Program-made: the position numbers and the translations under genes | The notes under the pieces: model-generated | Seen by the model: only the letters and a program-made list of their open reading frames with translations | Told to the model about the DNA's origin: nothing | Databases searched by the model: none | In this document: one piece after another, positions 16,473 through 25,133 of the stretch | Layout of the letters: every line of letters begins with the position of its first letter | How positions within the stretch are numbered: the first letter of the stretch is position 1 | From: JANPCX01 sp031431125 | GTDB lineage: Bacteria; Pseudomonadota; Gammaproteobacteria; Burkholderiales; Burkholderiaceae_C | Length of the DNA: 64,000 bases | Reading direction: 5' to 3' | Assembly: GCA_031431125.1 (NCBI GenBank) | Contig: JANPCX010000087.1 | Span: 1 to 64,000 of the forward strand

Positions 16473-17726
16473 ATGAAAAAAATGCTAACCCTGAGTGCGG
16501 CCGCATGGGCTGTTTCGAGTGCCGCGTTGGCGCAAAGCGCGGCTCCAACCGTGGAGTTGTACGGTATTGCCGATGCGGGCGTTATGCGTGTGAGCGGCCT
16601 CAAGGGAGGCTCTACGAACTTCCTGGCCAGCGGCATCATGGAGGGCACGCGTTGGGGATTGCGTGGCAATGAAGATCTGGGCGGTGGTTACCGTGCCTTG
16701 TTCACTCTGGAAAGCCGGGTAGAAATTGACACTGGGGCCATGGGCAACAGGCCGCTGTCTGGAACTCAACTCCCAGACCGCGCCAGTGTTGCTACCTTGA
16801 TGGGTTTGCCTGCCAGCTTCCAGCCCTTTGTCACTGCAGTTGGTGCCAATATTGGTACCCAGTCGGCTGGTGTGAACTTAGGCAATAACTTGTTTGACCG
16901 CCAAGCGTATCTCGGTTTGGTCACTCCGGTCGGCGGCCTTTTGGCAGGACGCATGTACACGCCAGCTTATGAACTGAATGCCAACTTTGACATCATGAAA
17001 ACCGAGTCGAGTTTGGCCGCTGGTCAAGTTGGCTCCTTCCCGCAGACAATTGACATTCGCCTGTCCAACTCATTGGCCTACCGAATTCAGAAAGATGGTT
17101 TTACTGGGTCGTTCATGTACAGCCTCGGTGAGATCCCCGGCTCAAACTCCAAGGGCCGTTTCTGGGGTGCCATGGGCATGTACAAAGGCTCAGGATACTC
17201 GGCTGGTTTGGCGTACAACACGCGAAACAACGAGCTGGGGTCCAAGTCCTTGACCACGGCCATCGGCGGCGTTTCGGTCAACATCGGCGCTGGCGCACTT
17301 AACTTCATGGCGGCAGACATCAAAGACGACAACCCAGCCAACTTGTCCACCATTGCGGCTGGCTTGCCCGGCGGTGTGGCAGGTTCGGTTGGCTTGCCAG
17401 TGCAAAACGCTTTCATCAACGCTTTGAAACTTGATGGCCTTTTGTTGCATGTGGGCTATCGACACGTGATGGGCGCTAACACCATTTCCGTCGCTTACAC
17501 CCAGTACAACGACAAACGCCCGAACAACGCGGACACGGCATCCTATGGTGTGGCCTACACCTATGCCCTTTCCAAGCGAACCGACATCAACGCCATCATG
17601 ACGCGGTTCAATAATTCTGGCTTGGGGCAGGCGGCTCCCGGTCAGGCCGGTTTCTTGGGTGGGGTGACCGAAACTGCGGGCCGCGACTCGACAAGCGTTG
17701 CTTTGGGCTTGCGACATCGTTTCTAA
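16473..17726 (+). CDS. Trimeric outer-membrane porin, third copy (long form)
   Basis: A 417-residue porin, about 70-100 residues longer than its two neighbours. It has a signal peptide ending SSAALAQS, the family blocks TRWGLRGNEDLGGGYRALF and SYGVAYTYALSKRTDINAI, and the C-terminal SVALGLRHRF. The extra length lies mainly in loops, for example the insert around ASVATLMGLPASFQPFVTAVG (about 110-130) and the LSTIAAGLPGGVAGSVGLP region. The ATG at 16473 with GGAGAA upstream is preferred to an in-frame TTG at 16461. A different channel selectivity is likely, but the substrate is unknown. Confidence 0.9.
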   Translation: MKKMLTLSAAAWAVSSAALAQSAAPTVELYGIADAGVMRVSGLKGGSTNFLASGIMEGTRWGLRGNEDLGGGYRALFTLESRVEIDTGAMGNRPLSGTQLPDRASVATLMGLPASFQPFVTAVGANIGTQSAGVNLGNNLFDRQAYLGLVTPVGGLLAGRMYTPAYELNANFDIMKTESSLAAGQVGSFPQTIDIRLSNSLAYRIQKDGFTGSFMYSLGEIPGSNSKGRFWGAMGMYKGSGYSAGLAYNTRNNELGSKSLTTAIGGVSVNIGAGALNFMAADIKDDNPANLSTIAAGLPGGVAGSVGLPVQNAFINALKLDGLLLHVGYRHVMGANTISVAYTQYNDKRPNNADTASYGVAYTYALSKRTDINAIMTRFNNSGLGQAAPGQAGFLGGVTETAGRDSTSVALGLRHRF

Positions 17727-17743
17727 AGCACTTGCTGCTGAAC

Positions 17744-17773
17744 CAAACCCTGCCTCGGCAGGGTTTGTTTTTT
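17744..17773 (+). terminator. Intrinsic terminator of the third porin
   Basis: An 11-bp stem CAAACCCTGCC / GGCAGGGTTTG with a 2-base loop and a run of T, 17 bases after the stop codon. Confidence 0.9.
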
Positions 17774-17864
17774 GCTGACCTACAGTCAGGCCTTGGTCGG
17801 CCGAAAACAAGATAACAAGCTTTTGAATTGAACAGCGACCTGAGGTCGGGCAGGGTGTGTCGGT

Positions 17865-18632
17865 ATGTTTGCGCAGTTTTTCATCGGTCACAGTGGTTCT
17901 CCCCGCAGATGGCGTTTGCTGGTCGTGACGGCCATGCTCTCTGGGTGTGCGGCGACCGTGCCACCGGATTCCAGCAGCCAAGAATCGGCGGTGACGCCAC
18001 TTGGTTTTGAAGGCTGGACCCACAAAACACTTCCAGGCAAGCGGCCAACCCGCTACCAAGTGACGGAGTCAGAGGGGCGTCCGATAGTGCGGGCCGATGC
18101 GGATGCAGCCGTCAGCCTGTTTCGCCGTGGGTTGAGAATTGAAGCGAATCAACTCGGATCTATCGAGTTTGCTTGGCGAGTTCAAGCTTTGCTGGACAGG
18201 GCCGACCTGACGCAGCGTGGGGTGGAAGACGCGCCGGTGCGGTTGTTGCTCGCTTTTGAAGGTGACCGCAGCACATTTTCGGCAAGAAACCGCATGCTGT
18301 CCGACCTGTCTCAAACCCTGACTGGCGAGCCCTTGCCCTATGCCACGCTGATGTATGTGTGGGACAACCAAGCCCAAGTGGGGACTGTCATTCCCGCCGG
18401 CAGCGGCACCGACCGGATACGCAAGTTGGTGCTGGATTCAGGCCCGGCGTTGACAAAAACTTGGCGCACCCATGTGCGTGACATTGCGGCCGACTACCGC
18501 CTGGTTTTTGGCGAAGAACCAGGCGCCTTGGTGGCCGTGGCTCTCATGACCGACAGTGACAACACCCGCACCCGTGCTCAAGCGTGGTACGGGCCGGTTC
18601 GCATCGTGGACAGCGCAGGACAGCCACGGTAG
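17865..18632 (+). CDS. DUF3047 family lipoprotein
   Basis: A 255-residue protein with a signal peptide and lipobox (MLSGC, Cys at about residue 28). The body matches DUF3047: GSIEFAWRVQALLDRADL, ATLMYVWDNQAQVG, RIRKLVLDSG and DIAADYRLVFGEEPGALVAVALMTDSDNT. The family is found in many proteobacteria as a secreted or lipid-anchored protein without known function. It is convergent with amn, leaving only 31 bases between the stops. Confidence 0.85.
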   Translation: MFAQFFIGHSGSPRRWRLLVVTAMLSGCAATVPPDSSSQESAVTPLGFEGWTHKTLPGKRPTRYQVTESEGRPIVRADADAAVSLFRRGLRIEANQLGSIEFAWRVQALLDRADLTQRGVEDAPVRLLLAFEGDRSTFSARNRMLSDLSQTLTGEPLPYATLMYVWDNQAQVGTVIPAGSGTDRIRKLVLDSGPALTKTWRTHVRDIAADYRLVFGEEPGALVAVALMTDSDNTRTRAQAWYGPVRIVDSAGQPR

Positions 18633-18663
18633 CGAATCAAAAATCGAAACCGAAGGCGACTTG

Positions 18664-20157
18664 CTACTGAAACGCGACCTCGGCGAAGCTGCGCAACTTG
18701 CGGCTGTGCAATTGGCCACCGCCCGCATCACGCAGCAGTTCAATGGCGCGTATGCCAATGCGCAGGTGTTGATCGACGCGCTCGCGGTAAAAGTGGTTGG
18801 CCATGCCGGGCAGTTTGATTTCGCCGTGCAAGGGTTTGTCACTCACGCACAACAATGTGCCGTAGGGCACACGGAAACGGAATCCGTTGGCGGCGATGGT
18901 GGCGCTTTCCATGTCGAGTGCAATGGCACGGCTTTGACTGAAGCGGCGTTCCGGGGTGCTCTGCGCATTGCGAAAAGGCAGCAGCTCCCAGTTGCGGTTG
19001 TCGGTGCTGGCGACAGTGCCGGTGCGCATGATGCGTTTGAGCTCGTAGCCTTGCAGTTGCGTCACTTCGGCCACGGCCGCCTCTAAGGCCACTTGCACCT
19101 CGGCCAGTGGTGGGATGGGCACCCACAGTGGCAAGTCTTCGTCCAGAACATGGTCTTCGCGCACATAGCCATGGGCCAGCACATAGTCCCCGAGGGCTTG
19201 TGAATTGCGCAAGCCGGCGCAGTGGCCGAGCATGATCCAGGCGTGGGGCCGCAGTACCGCGATGTGGTCGGTGATGGTTTTGGCATTGGCCGGCCCCACG
19301 CCAATGTTGACCATGGTGATGCCCGAGCCGTCTTCACGCACCAAGTGGTAGGCGGGCATTTGCGGCAAACGGGGTGGTGGTGCGCCCGTGTTGTCGCCTG
19401 TTTGCGGTGCCAGGCCGGCGCGACGTGTGACGACATTGCCTGGTTCGACGAAGGCTTGGTACTCGCTGTCGGCTTGGGCCATGCGTTCGTGGCCGAGGCG
19501 CACGAACTCATCGATGTAAAACTGGTAGTTGGTGAAGAGCACGAAATTCTGAAAATGCTCAGGCGCGGTGCCGGTGTAGTGGCGCAGGCGGTGCAGCGAG
19601 TAGTCCACGCGCGCCGCAGTGAACAGGGCCAGGGGCTGGGCCTCGCCGGGGCGGGGCTCATAGGTGCCGTTGGCAATGCCATCGTCCATGGCGCCGAGGT
19701 CGGGCAGGTCGAACTGGTCGCGCATCAAGAGGCGGCGCGAGGCGTCGAGCGAGCCCTCCAGGTGGTCATGTTCGCCCAACGAAAAATGCACGGGAATGGG
19801 CTGGCCACTGGTGCCAATTTCCAGTTCCACTTGGTGGTTGCGCAGCAGCAGTTTGAATTGCTCAAGGTAGTAGTTGGCGAAAAGGTCGGGCCGGGTGAGG
19901 GTGGTTTCAAACGTGCCGGGTCCCGCGACAAAACCATAGCTCAGGCGTGAATCGGCACGCACCACGGTGTCGGTGTGCACGCGCACAAAGGGGTAACAGG
20001 CCCGCACGTGTTGATCAAGCACTTCGCCCGACACAAAACGCTGCAAGGCGCCGCGTAAGTGGTCCACGCTGGATTGATAAATGGCTTGCACCTGGGCCAG
20101 GGCCAGGGCGGGATCACTGAAGCGTGCGGGGGCAATGAAAGGTGGCGCGGTGGACAT
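18664..20157 (-). CDS. amn: AMP nucleosidase
   Basis: A 497-residue protein (E. coli Amn is 484). The N-terminal half is the AMP-nucleosidase-specific domain (RVHTDTVVRADSRLSYGFVAGPG, FSLGEHDHLEGSLD), and the C-terminal half is a purine-phosphorylase fold (MVNIGVGPANAKTITDHIAVLRPHAWIMLGHCAGLR, ALDMESATIAANGFRFRVPYGTLLCVSDKP). It hydrolyses AMP to adenine and ribose 5-phosphate in purine salvage. The ATG at 20157 has AAGGAG 5 bases upstream. Confidence 0.93.
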   Translation of the reverse strand: MSTAPPFIAPARFSDPALALAQVQAIYQSSVDHLRGALQRFVSGEVLDQHVRACYPFVRVHTDTVVRADSRLSYGFVAGPGTFETTLTRPDLFANYYLEQFKLLLRNHQVELEIGTSGQPIPVHFSLGEHDHLEGSLDASRRLLMRDQFDLPDLGAMDDGIANGTYEPRPGEAQPLALFTAARVDYSLHRLRHYTGTAPEHFQNFVLFTNYQFYIDEFVRLGHERMAQADSEYQAFVEPGNVVTRRAGLAPQTGDNTGAPPPRLPQMPAYHLVREDGSGITMVNIGVGPANAKTITDHIAVLRPHAWIMLGHCAGLRNSQALGDYVLAHGYVREDHVLDEDLPLWVPIPPLAEVQVALEAAVAEVTQLQGYELKRIMRTGTVASTDNRNWELLPFRNAQSTPERRFSQSRAIALDMESATIAANGFRFRVPYGTLLCVSDKPLHGEIKLPGMANHFYRERVDQHLRIGIRAIELLRDAGGGQLHSRKLRSFAEVAFQ

Positions 20158-20276
20158 GGGGCTCCTTGGTCAGTTCGGCGTATTCTGATCGTGCTGGGGT
20201 GTGCCGTCACTGCAAGCCGAGGATACTGCCGCAGAATCCATCGAAGTTGAGCGCGGCCTTTCTTGGGCTAACGCGC

Positions 20277-20871
20277 TATTGATGCGGCCCCTTGAAGTCT
20301 GAGCTGCCGGTCTGGGGGAGACCATCGTTTGGTGCAGGACAGCCGTTGTTTGATGCACCGCGCCGGGAATTCGCCCCGGCATGGCGACTTACTTTCTTGC
20401 TGGTGCAAGAAAGTAAGCAAAGAAGCACCTCAACACCAGCCTATTTGGGCAGTGGTGGTTTGACGCGTCAGTGCCGACGTGGAGTCTGGATTCGGCTAGT
20501 AGCCACTGGCCCTCGGGCGACGTTTTCTCGGCGTCTTGTCCAAACACTGCGAAACGCTACGAGCCCCTGGCATGCCAAGAGCTGCGGCAGATGCGTTCAA
20601 CGGTTGGTGCGACAAGCCGCCGAGAAAACGTCGCCCGAGGGCTTGTGGTGCCAAGCTGAACCAGCGCATCCACCCCGATCCCGTTTCGAATTGTCACGCC
20701 TCAAATAGGCTGGTGTTGAGGTGCTTCTTTGGTGACTTTCTTGCACCAGCAAGAAAGTTACTCGGCATGCCGGGCCGAGACCCGGCGCGGTGCATCAAAC
20801 AACGGCTGTCCTGCACCAAACGATGGTCTCCCCCAGACCGGCAGCTCAGACTTCAAGGGGCCGCATCAATA
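20277..20871. repeat. Large inverted-repeat element, 170-bp arms with nested inner arms
   Basis: The 708 bases between amn and the next gene hold no protein-coding gene. The left arm 20277-20447 and the right arm 20702-20871 are inverted copies, nearly identical over about 170 bases; the outer 88 bases appear perfect. A second pair of inverted arms is nested inside (20510-20540 and 20611-20641, one mismatch seen). Each outer arm itself contains a small palindrome around CTTTCTTGCTGGTGCAAGAAAG. No transposase is encoded. The right end supplies the stop codon of the hydrolase gene that ends at 20866. Confidence 0.85.
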
Positions 20872-21852
20872 ACCTCGTAACCACTGGTCTCCTGTCGACA
20901 AACCGGCAGGTACTAGCAGCCAGCGGGCCGCATTTGCATCCAGGCGGAGGTGGGCACTCCACCAAGCGGTGCTGATGCTGGAAATCAAGCCATGCTGGCT
21001 TGCTTCGTTCGAAGTAGCCGCTGGCTCGCGCGACAAGCGCCTGAACGCCGCGCTGGTGGCCGGGTTGCCGGCGAATGTGAAATGGTCGGCGTCTTGCAGC
21101 AGCAGTTCGGCTTTGGCACCTGCTGGAAGGCCCTGATAAACCGAACGCCGCTTGGCAACGGCCGCTTGCACATCCGTTTCGCGCGCCAGCGGGTCGCCGT
21201 CCAACGTGCCTGTCATGCACAACACCGGTCGTGTGATGTGACCGAAAGCCTCTTTGGGCCGCATGCGGTCGTTGCCCAAGTTGGGGCTGAGCCATAGAAA
21301 TGATTTGAGCCTCGCCTCTGCCAACCGCGGCCGCCCCATGCCGTAGTGCTGACCCGCCAGTGCCTGCGCGGTTTGGGCGCCGAAGCTGTGGCCAGCCAAG
21401 CCGATGGCGTCGCGTTGACACGCCGCCCAGGGGCTGGCGTTTTGTTTGGATTGGCGTTCGATTTCATCCAAGGCGAATTGCACGTCTTGCACCCGAGCCA
21501 CCAGCTCTTGCGCCGACGCTGCCGCGCGCAAGGCCCGCGGCCCTTGGCTTTTCAAGAGTGTGGTGTCGCTGCCCACATGCTGCAAATTCAAAACCATGAA
21601 ACCGGCCGCTTGCCAGGCATCGCTCCAGACGGCGCTGCCGTCTTTGCTTCCGCCCAAGCCGTGTGAGAACAACACCAGCGGCCAGGGCCCCGGGGACGTT
21701 GGCAGCCGCAGTCGCCAGGGAATCAAACGGCCGCGGGCCGGGTCTGTCCACTCGCCATCGGTCCAGTTGGCGGTGGCCGCGGCCTGGCCCCACAAGGGCC
21801 ATCCGGTGGCCGCCAAACAAGTCAGAAGTTGTCGTCGGGTTACTGTGTCCAT
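20866..21852 (-). CDS. Exported alpha/beta hydrolase (PAF-acetylhydrolase / dienelactone-hydrolase-like)
   Basis: A 328-residue protein. The N-terminus TRRQLLTCLAATGWPLWG resembles a Tat signal (RR-x-L), so it is probably periplasmic. The hydrolase core shows LVLFSHGLGGSKDG (oxyanion region), the nucleophile elbow GHSFGAQ, and likely acid and base residues in TGTLDGDP and DADHFTF. The substrate is unknown. The start is the ATG at 21852; the reading frame extends upstream only by overlap with the rhodanese gene. The last codons lie at the border of the inverted-repeat element, so the C-terminus may have been altered by its insertion. It lies 65 bases after the rhodanese gene and may be part of the chromate operon. 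Confidence 0.8.
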   Translation of the reverse strand: MDTVTRRQLLTCLAATGWPLWGQAAATANWTDGEWTDPARGRLIPWRLRLPTSPGPWPLVLFSHGLGGSKDGSAVWSDAWQAAGFMVLNLQHVGSDTTLLKSQGPRALRAAASAQELVARVQDVQFALDEIERQSKQNASPWAACQRDAIGLAGHSFGAQTAQALAGQHYGMGRPRLAEARLKSFLWLSPNLGNDRMRPKEAFGHITRPVLCMTGTLDGDPLARETDVQAAVAKRRSVYQGLPAGAKAELLLQDADHFTFAGNPATSAAFRRLSREPAATSNEASQHGLISSISTAWWSAHLRLDANAARWLLVPAGLSTGDQWLRGY

Positions 21853-21917
21853 GAGTGCAGTGTGACGCTGCTTCCTGCCCTCCTCATGTGCCAGCCGCAA
21901 AGTTTTGCAAAGACGGA

Positions 21918-22250
21918 TCAGCCTTTGCCCGTCAAGGCGCCACCGGCCAGAGCCCAAGCCTCGATGCCGCCTTCCAGGAATCGTGCCCTGATGCCCAGGG
22001 CTTGCAAGCTGCTGGCGCAATTGCGACCCACTTCGTGGCCGTGCACACAGTAGACCACCACCTGGTCCGAGCCGGGCAAGGTGGCGCCCCAGGTGTCGAC
22101 CGTGGCGGGATCCTGCCAGTGCGCGCCCACCATGCGTGAGGTGGCTTGATCAAAGACAGCCGCTCGTCGCACATCAATCAAGCGGGGTGGATGGGCGGAC
22201 TGCAGCGCCTGCTGTAACTCGCCGACGGTGATGCTGGATGATGAATTCAT
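21918..22250 (-). CDS. Rhodanese-like single-domain protein, third gene of the chromate operon
   Basis: A 110-residue rhodanese. The active-site loop CVHGHEVG follows VVVY, giving the catalytic Cys, and RLIDVRR is the typical early strand. Such domains transfer sulfane sulfur or act as thiol-redox or oxyanion-binding modules. The ATG at 22250 overlaps the chrA stop (ATGA), so it is coupled to chrA. ChrB and ChrA are themselves coupled, which ties this protein to chromate handling; a role in thiol repair or chromate reduction is an inference. Confidence 0.85.
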   Translation of the reverse strand: MNSSSSITVGELQQALQSAHPPRLIDVRRAAVFDQATSRMVGAHWQDPATVDTWGATLPGSDQVVVYCVHGHEVGRNCASSLQALGIRARFLEGGIEAWALAGGALTGKG

Positions 22251-23611
22251 AAGAGTTCTTTCGAAAACTGCCACAACAAACCCAAGAGGCCAGACCCCAA
22301 GATCACGCTGATCACGCCCCGCTTGAAAACAAAGAGTGCGATCGCCGCCAGCGCACCGATGACCACGGCTGGCCACTCGAACGGCCCGGAGAACCCCACT
22401 GGCCAGAGCACGTGGTACGCGAAGAACAAAGCCAAGTTGACGATGACACCCACCACGGCTGCGGTGATGCCGGTGAGCGGCGCCGTGAACTGCAACTTGC
22501 CGTGGGTGGACTCGATGAAAGGGCCGCCCAAAAAGATGAACAAGAAGGAGGGCAAGAAGGTGAAGAAGGTCACCACGCTGGCCGCGGCCGCACCGGCGAG
22601 AAAAAGTGAGTCGCTGCCAAAAATGGCTTTGGTCCAGCCGCCCACAAAACCGACGAAGGACACCACCATGATCAGCGGGCCGGGTGTGGTCTCTCCCAGG
22701 GCCAGGCCGTCCATCATTTGCGCTGTTGTGAGCCATTGGTGGTGTTCCACCGCCCCTTGAAACACATAGGGCAGCACCGCATAAGCACCACCAAAGGTCA
22801 GCAGCGCCGCTTTGGTGAAAAACCAGGCCATTTGGGTGAGCACGGCGTCCCAGCCGTAGGTCAGCAACAACGCCCCCATCGCGGTCAACCACAAACCCAG
22901 GCAGACGGTCAGCACCCGGGCGAAACGTCCCCAACGAAACAGCGCATGTGTCGGTGTTGGGGTGTGATCGTCGATCAACGAAGGTTGTTTTGACTCCATC
23001 GCATCGCCTTTTTTCTTCGATGCGCCATGTCCACCACCGAGAGCGAACTTGGCCGGCGCGAGACGCCCGCCGACACAACCTGCGATTCCCGCCAGCAGCA
23101 CGATCAAGGGGAAGGGCCAATCGAGCGCAAAGATGGCCACAAACGCGGCGATGGCGATGCTCCAAGTCCAGCTGTTTTTCAAGGTGCGCGAGCCGATGCG
23201 GTAAGCCGCCGACACCACGATGGCGGTGACGGCCGGTTTGATGCCATACAGCACACCGGCCACCGCGGGCAGTTGCCCATAGGCCATGTAAACCCAGGCC
23301 AGGCCGATCAAGATGAAAAGCGAGGGCAGCACAAACAGCACCCCGGCCACAAGACCGCCCCAGGTGCGGTGCATGAGCCAGCCGATGTAGGTGGCGAGTT
23401 GCTGCGCCTCCGGGCCGGGCAACACCATGCAGTAGTTCAGCGCGTGCAGAAAGCGCTGCTCGGAAATCCAGCGCCGGCGCTCCACGAGCTCGGTGTGCAT
23501 CAAGGCAATTTGACCGGCGGGCCCGCCGAAACTGATGAAGCCAAGTTTCAGCCAATAAAACAATGCCTGGCGAAATGACACCGTGGGGGCGGAAGTAGCG
23601 GGTGCTGTCAT
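22247..23611 (-). CDS. chrA: Chromate efflux transporter ChrA
   Basis: A 454-residue inner-membrane protein with two homologous CHR halves (about residues 12-190 and 225-450). The first half has KLGFISFGGPAGQIALMHTELVE and LNYCMVLPGPEAQQLATYIGW; the second has FTKAALLTFGGAYAVLPYVFQ and MMDGLALGETTPGPLIMVVSF. These are diagnostic of long-chain ChrA antiporters that expel chromate. The start ATG overlaps the chrB stop. The length and two-domain layout match the family. Confidence 0.95.
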   Translation of the reverse strand: MTAPATSAPTVSFRQALFYWLKLGFISFGGPAGQIALMHTELVERRRWISEQRFLHALNYCMVLPGPEAQQLATYIGWLMHRTWGGLVAGVLFVLPSLFILIGLAWVYMAYGQLPAVAGVLYGIKPAVTAIVVSAAYRIGSRTLKNSWTWSIAIAAFVAIFALDWPFPLIVLLAGIAGCVGGRLAPAKFALGGGHGASKKKGDAMESKQPSLIDDHTPTPTHALFRWGRFARVLTVCLGLWLTAMGALLLTYGWDAVLTQMAWFFTKAALLTFGGAYAVLPYVFQGAVEHHQWLTTAQMMDGLALGETTPGPLIMVVSFVGFVGGWTKAIFGSDSLFLAGAAAASVVTFFTFLPSFLFIFLGGPFIESTHGKLQFTAPLTGITAAVVGVIVNLALFFAYHVLWPVGFSGPFEWPAVVIGALAAIALFVFKRGVISVILGSGLLGLLWQFSKELL

Positions 23612-24552
23612 GGAGCGACTTTCAATGCGGCATAAAGGCTGTCAAAAACGGGCAGGGCGGCGGCGAGCAGGGCATCGTCATCGGTGTGCAGGGCTTGCAG
23701 GCCACGCACCATGGTTTCCACGCCGGCGGCTTCGTCCATGGGCAGGCCGCCCACGTCAATGAAGTGCACCAATGCACCCAGTCGCAACACGGCGGGGTCG
23801 CTGTCCAGCCCAAAGGCCTGGGCCACCACCTCGAAAGTGACGTGCTTGCCCACGTGGCTGAAACGTGCGCCATCGAAATCAAAACCCAGGGCATTTTTGG
23901 GGCAGCGACTGGCTTGTTTCAGCCAGATGAAACGGGGCTCGGCATCGATGAAACGCACCACCAACCAGGCGGTGGCCAGCCTGTCTACCCAAGGGCGCTG
24001 GCGTGTGGCCCAGGTTTGGCCTTGGAAGTCGGCCACGTTCAACGATTCAACGCGGGCGACAGCGGCGCTGGGTTCCCCGGGCGACAGGCGGGCCTGGATG
24101 TCGTTTTGAAGGGTCAGCCAGTGGCTGCGCGCTTTGTCGCTGGTGCTGTCGGGAAAGAAGTCGGTGGTTTGCAGGGATTCGAAAGTCGCACCCAAGGTGC
24201 GCAAACGCTGACGCAGCAGGGTGTCGCTTGCGCTGCGCAACTGCTGGCGCGTTTCCTTGAGCGACTGGATGAAGGCCTGGTAGGCGCTGCTGCGGTCAAA
24301 CAAGGCTTGGAACTGCGCCTCTTGGTCTTCATCGCGCGCGGTCAGCGTCAGCATGTGGGCGACGGCACCCGCGGCTCGGATGTCCGCTTCGAGGGTCCAC
24401 AAATCGCCGGCGGTGGATGCAGTTGCGGGCAAGAGGTAGACGCCGTCCCTCAGCGTGGCGCAAGCGGTGGCCTTGAGCGCACGCCAAACGCGCACCCGCA
24501 AGCCGCTTGGCGAGGTGGGCAAGGTGGCGGTGAGAATCAACCAAGGGGTCAT
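23608..24552 (-). CDS. chrB: ChrB chromate-resistance protein
   Basis: A 314-residue ChrB. The N-terminal half contains the conserved start WLILTATLPTSPSGLRVRVWRALK, and the C-terminal half the ChrB domain (RPWVDRLATAWLVVRFIDAEPRFIWL, GFDFDGARFSHVGKHVTFEVV). In Ochrobactrum and Cupriavidus operons ChrB is a chromate-responsive regulator of its own operon. Here it is the first gene of chrB-chrA-rhodanese. The start codon at 24552 directly touches a palindromic promoter and has no Shine-Dalgarno, so translation may be from a leaderless mRNA. Confidence 0.92.
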   Translation of the reverse strand: MTPWLILTATLPTSPSGLRVRVWRALKATACATLRDGVYLLPATASTAGDLWTLEADIRAAGAVAHMLTLTARDEDQEAQFQALFDRSSAYQAFIQSLKETRQQLRSASDTLLRQRLRTLGATFESLQTTDFFPDSTSDKARSHWLTLQNDIQARLSPGEPSAAVARVESLNVADFQGQTWATRQRPWVDRLATAWLVVRFIDAEPRFIWLKQASRCPKNALGFDFDGARFSHVGKHVTFEVVAQAFGLDSDPAVLRLGALVHFIDVGGLPMDEAAGVETMVRGLQALHTDDDALLAAALPVFDSLYAALKVAP

Positions 24553-24592
24553 GTAGCAAGTATCTCATATTGAGATACTTGCTACAAATTGC
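24553..24592 (-). promoter_or_regulatory. Palindromic operator/promoter of chrB with probable leaderless start
   Basis: GTAGCAAGTATCTCA (24553-24567) and its exact complement TGAGATACTTGCTAC (24571-24585) form a perfect 15-bp inverted repeat with a 3-base spacer, beginning one base from the chrB ATG. On the minus strand a -35 like TTGTAG and a -10 like GATACT lie 17 bases apart within this palindrome, which would place transcription start at or next to the ATG. It is the likely binding site of ChrB or another repressor. Confidence 0.7.
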
Positions 24593-24641
24593 CTCGGCGA
24601 TCATCACCTTCGACCTGGTGGTGAGTCAGCCTTTGAAGGCT

Positions 24642-25133
24642 TCATGCTGGGAAGACGCCGACCACCAAATCCAATTCCACCGCCGCGCCCTTGGGCAACT
24701 GCGCCACACCGACCGAGGTGCGTGTGTGTTTGCCCGCGCTGCCCAGCACCTCGTGCAGCACCTGGGAGGCAGCATCCGCGACCTCGCTTTGTTGCGTGAA
24801 GCTGGGGCTGCTGCGGGTGTAGACCGTCAAGCGCAAGGCTTGCTCAATGTGCGACAAGCTCCCCAAGCTGCTTTTGAGCAAAGCCAGTGCCCGCATGGCG
24901 CAAATCTGGGCGCCGACCTGGGCTTGTTCTAAGGACACATCGCGGCCGACTTCGCCGATCACCATGACCGTGCTGCCCACACGCGGCACCTGGCCGCTGA
25001 CAAACACCTGGTCCCCGTGGCGCATGGTGGAGGTGTAGCTCCCGCCGATCACCAATTCGCCATCGAAGCGGTGGCCGAGTTTGTCGGCCCATGCGTCGAA
25101 GCGGGCATCGGGGTTGGTTTGGGACTGTGTCAT
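24642..25133 (-). CDS. RidA family protein (YjgF/YER057c/UK114), long form
   Basis: A 163-residue RidA-like protein with FVSGQVPRVGSTVMVIGEVGRDVS, a central ALRLTVYTRSSPSF and the C-terminal TRTSVGVAQLPKGAAVELDLVV. The Arg that binds the substrate carboxylate in true RidA (in the RxxVGVxxLP-type motif) is present as R in HTRTSVGV. It resembles the group of RidA-like proteins with a longer N-terminus rather than the canonical enzyme. Its ATG overlaps the stop of the PLP dehydratase gene, suggesting that it handles the imine or enamine product of that enzyme. Confidence 0.8.
   Translation of the reverse strand: MTQSQTNPDARFDAWADKLGHRFDGELVIGGSYTSTMRHGDQVFVSGQVPRVGSTVMVIGEVGRDVSLEQAQVGAQICAMRALALLKSSLGSLSHIEQALRLTVYTRSSPSFTQQSEVADAASQVLHEVLGSAGKHTRTSVGVAQLPKGAAVELDLVVGVFPA

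Noticed and set aside
20277..20871. Possible CRISPR array or IS with a transposase
   Set aside because: The repeats are two inverted arms, not regularly spaced direct repeats, and there is no open frame for a transposase.
21918..23555. A 545-codon minus-strand frame running through the rhodanese and chrA
   Set aside because: Only its last 110 codons are a real protein (rhodanese); the rest is out of frame with chrA, which is certain.
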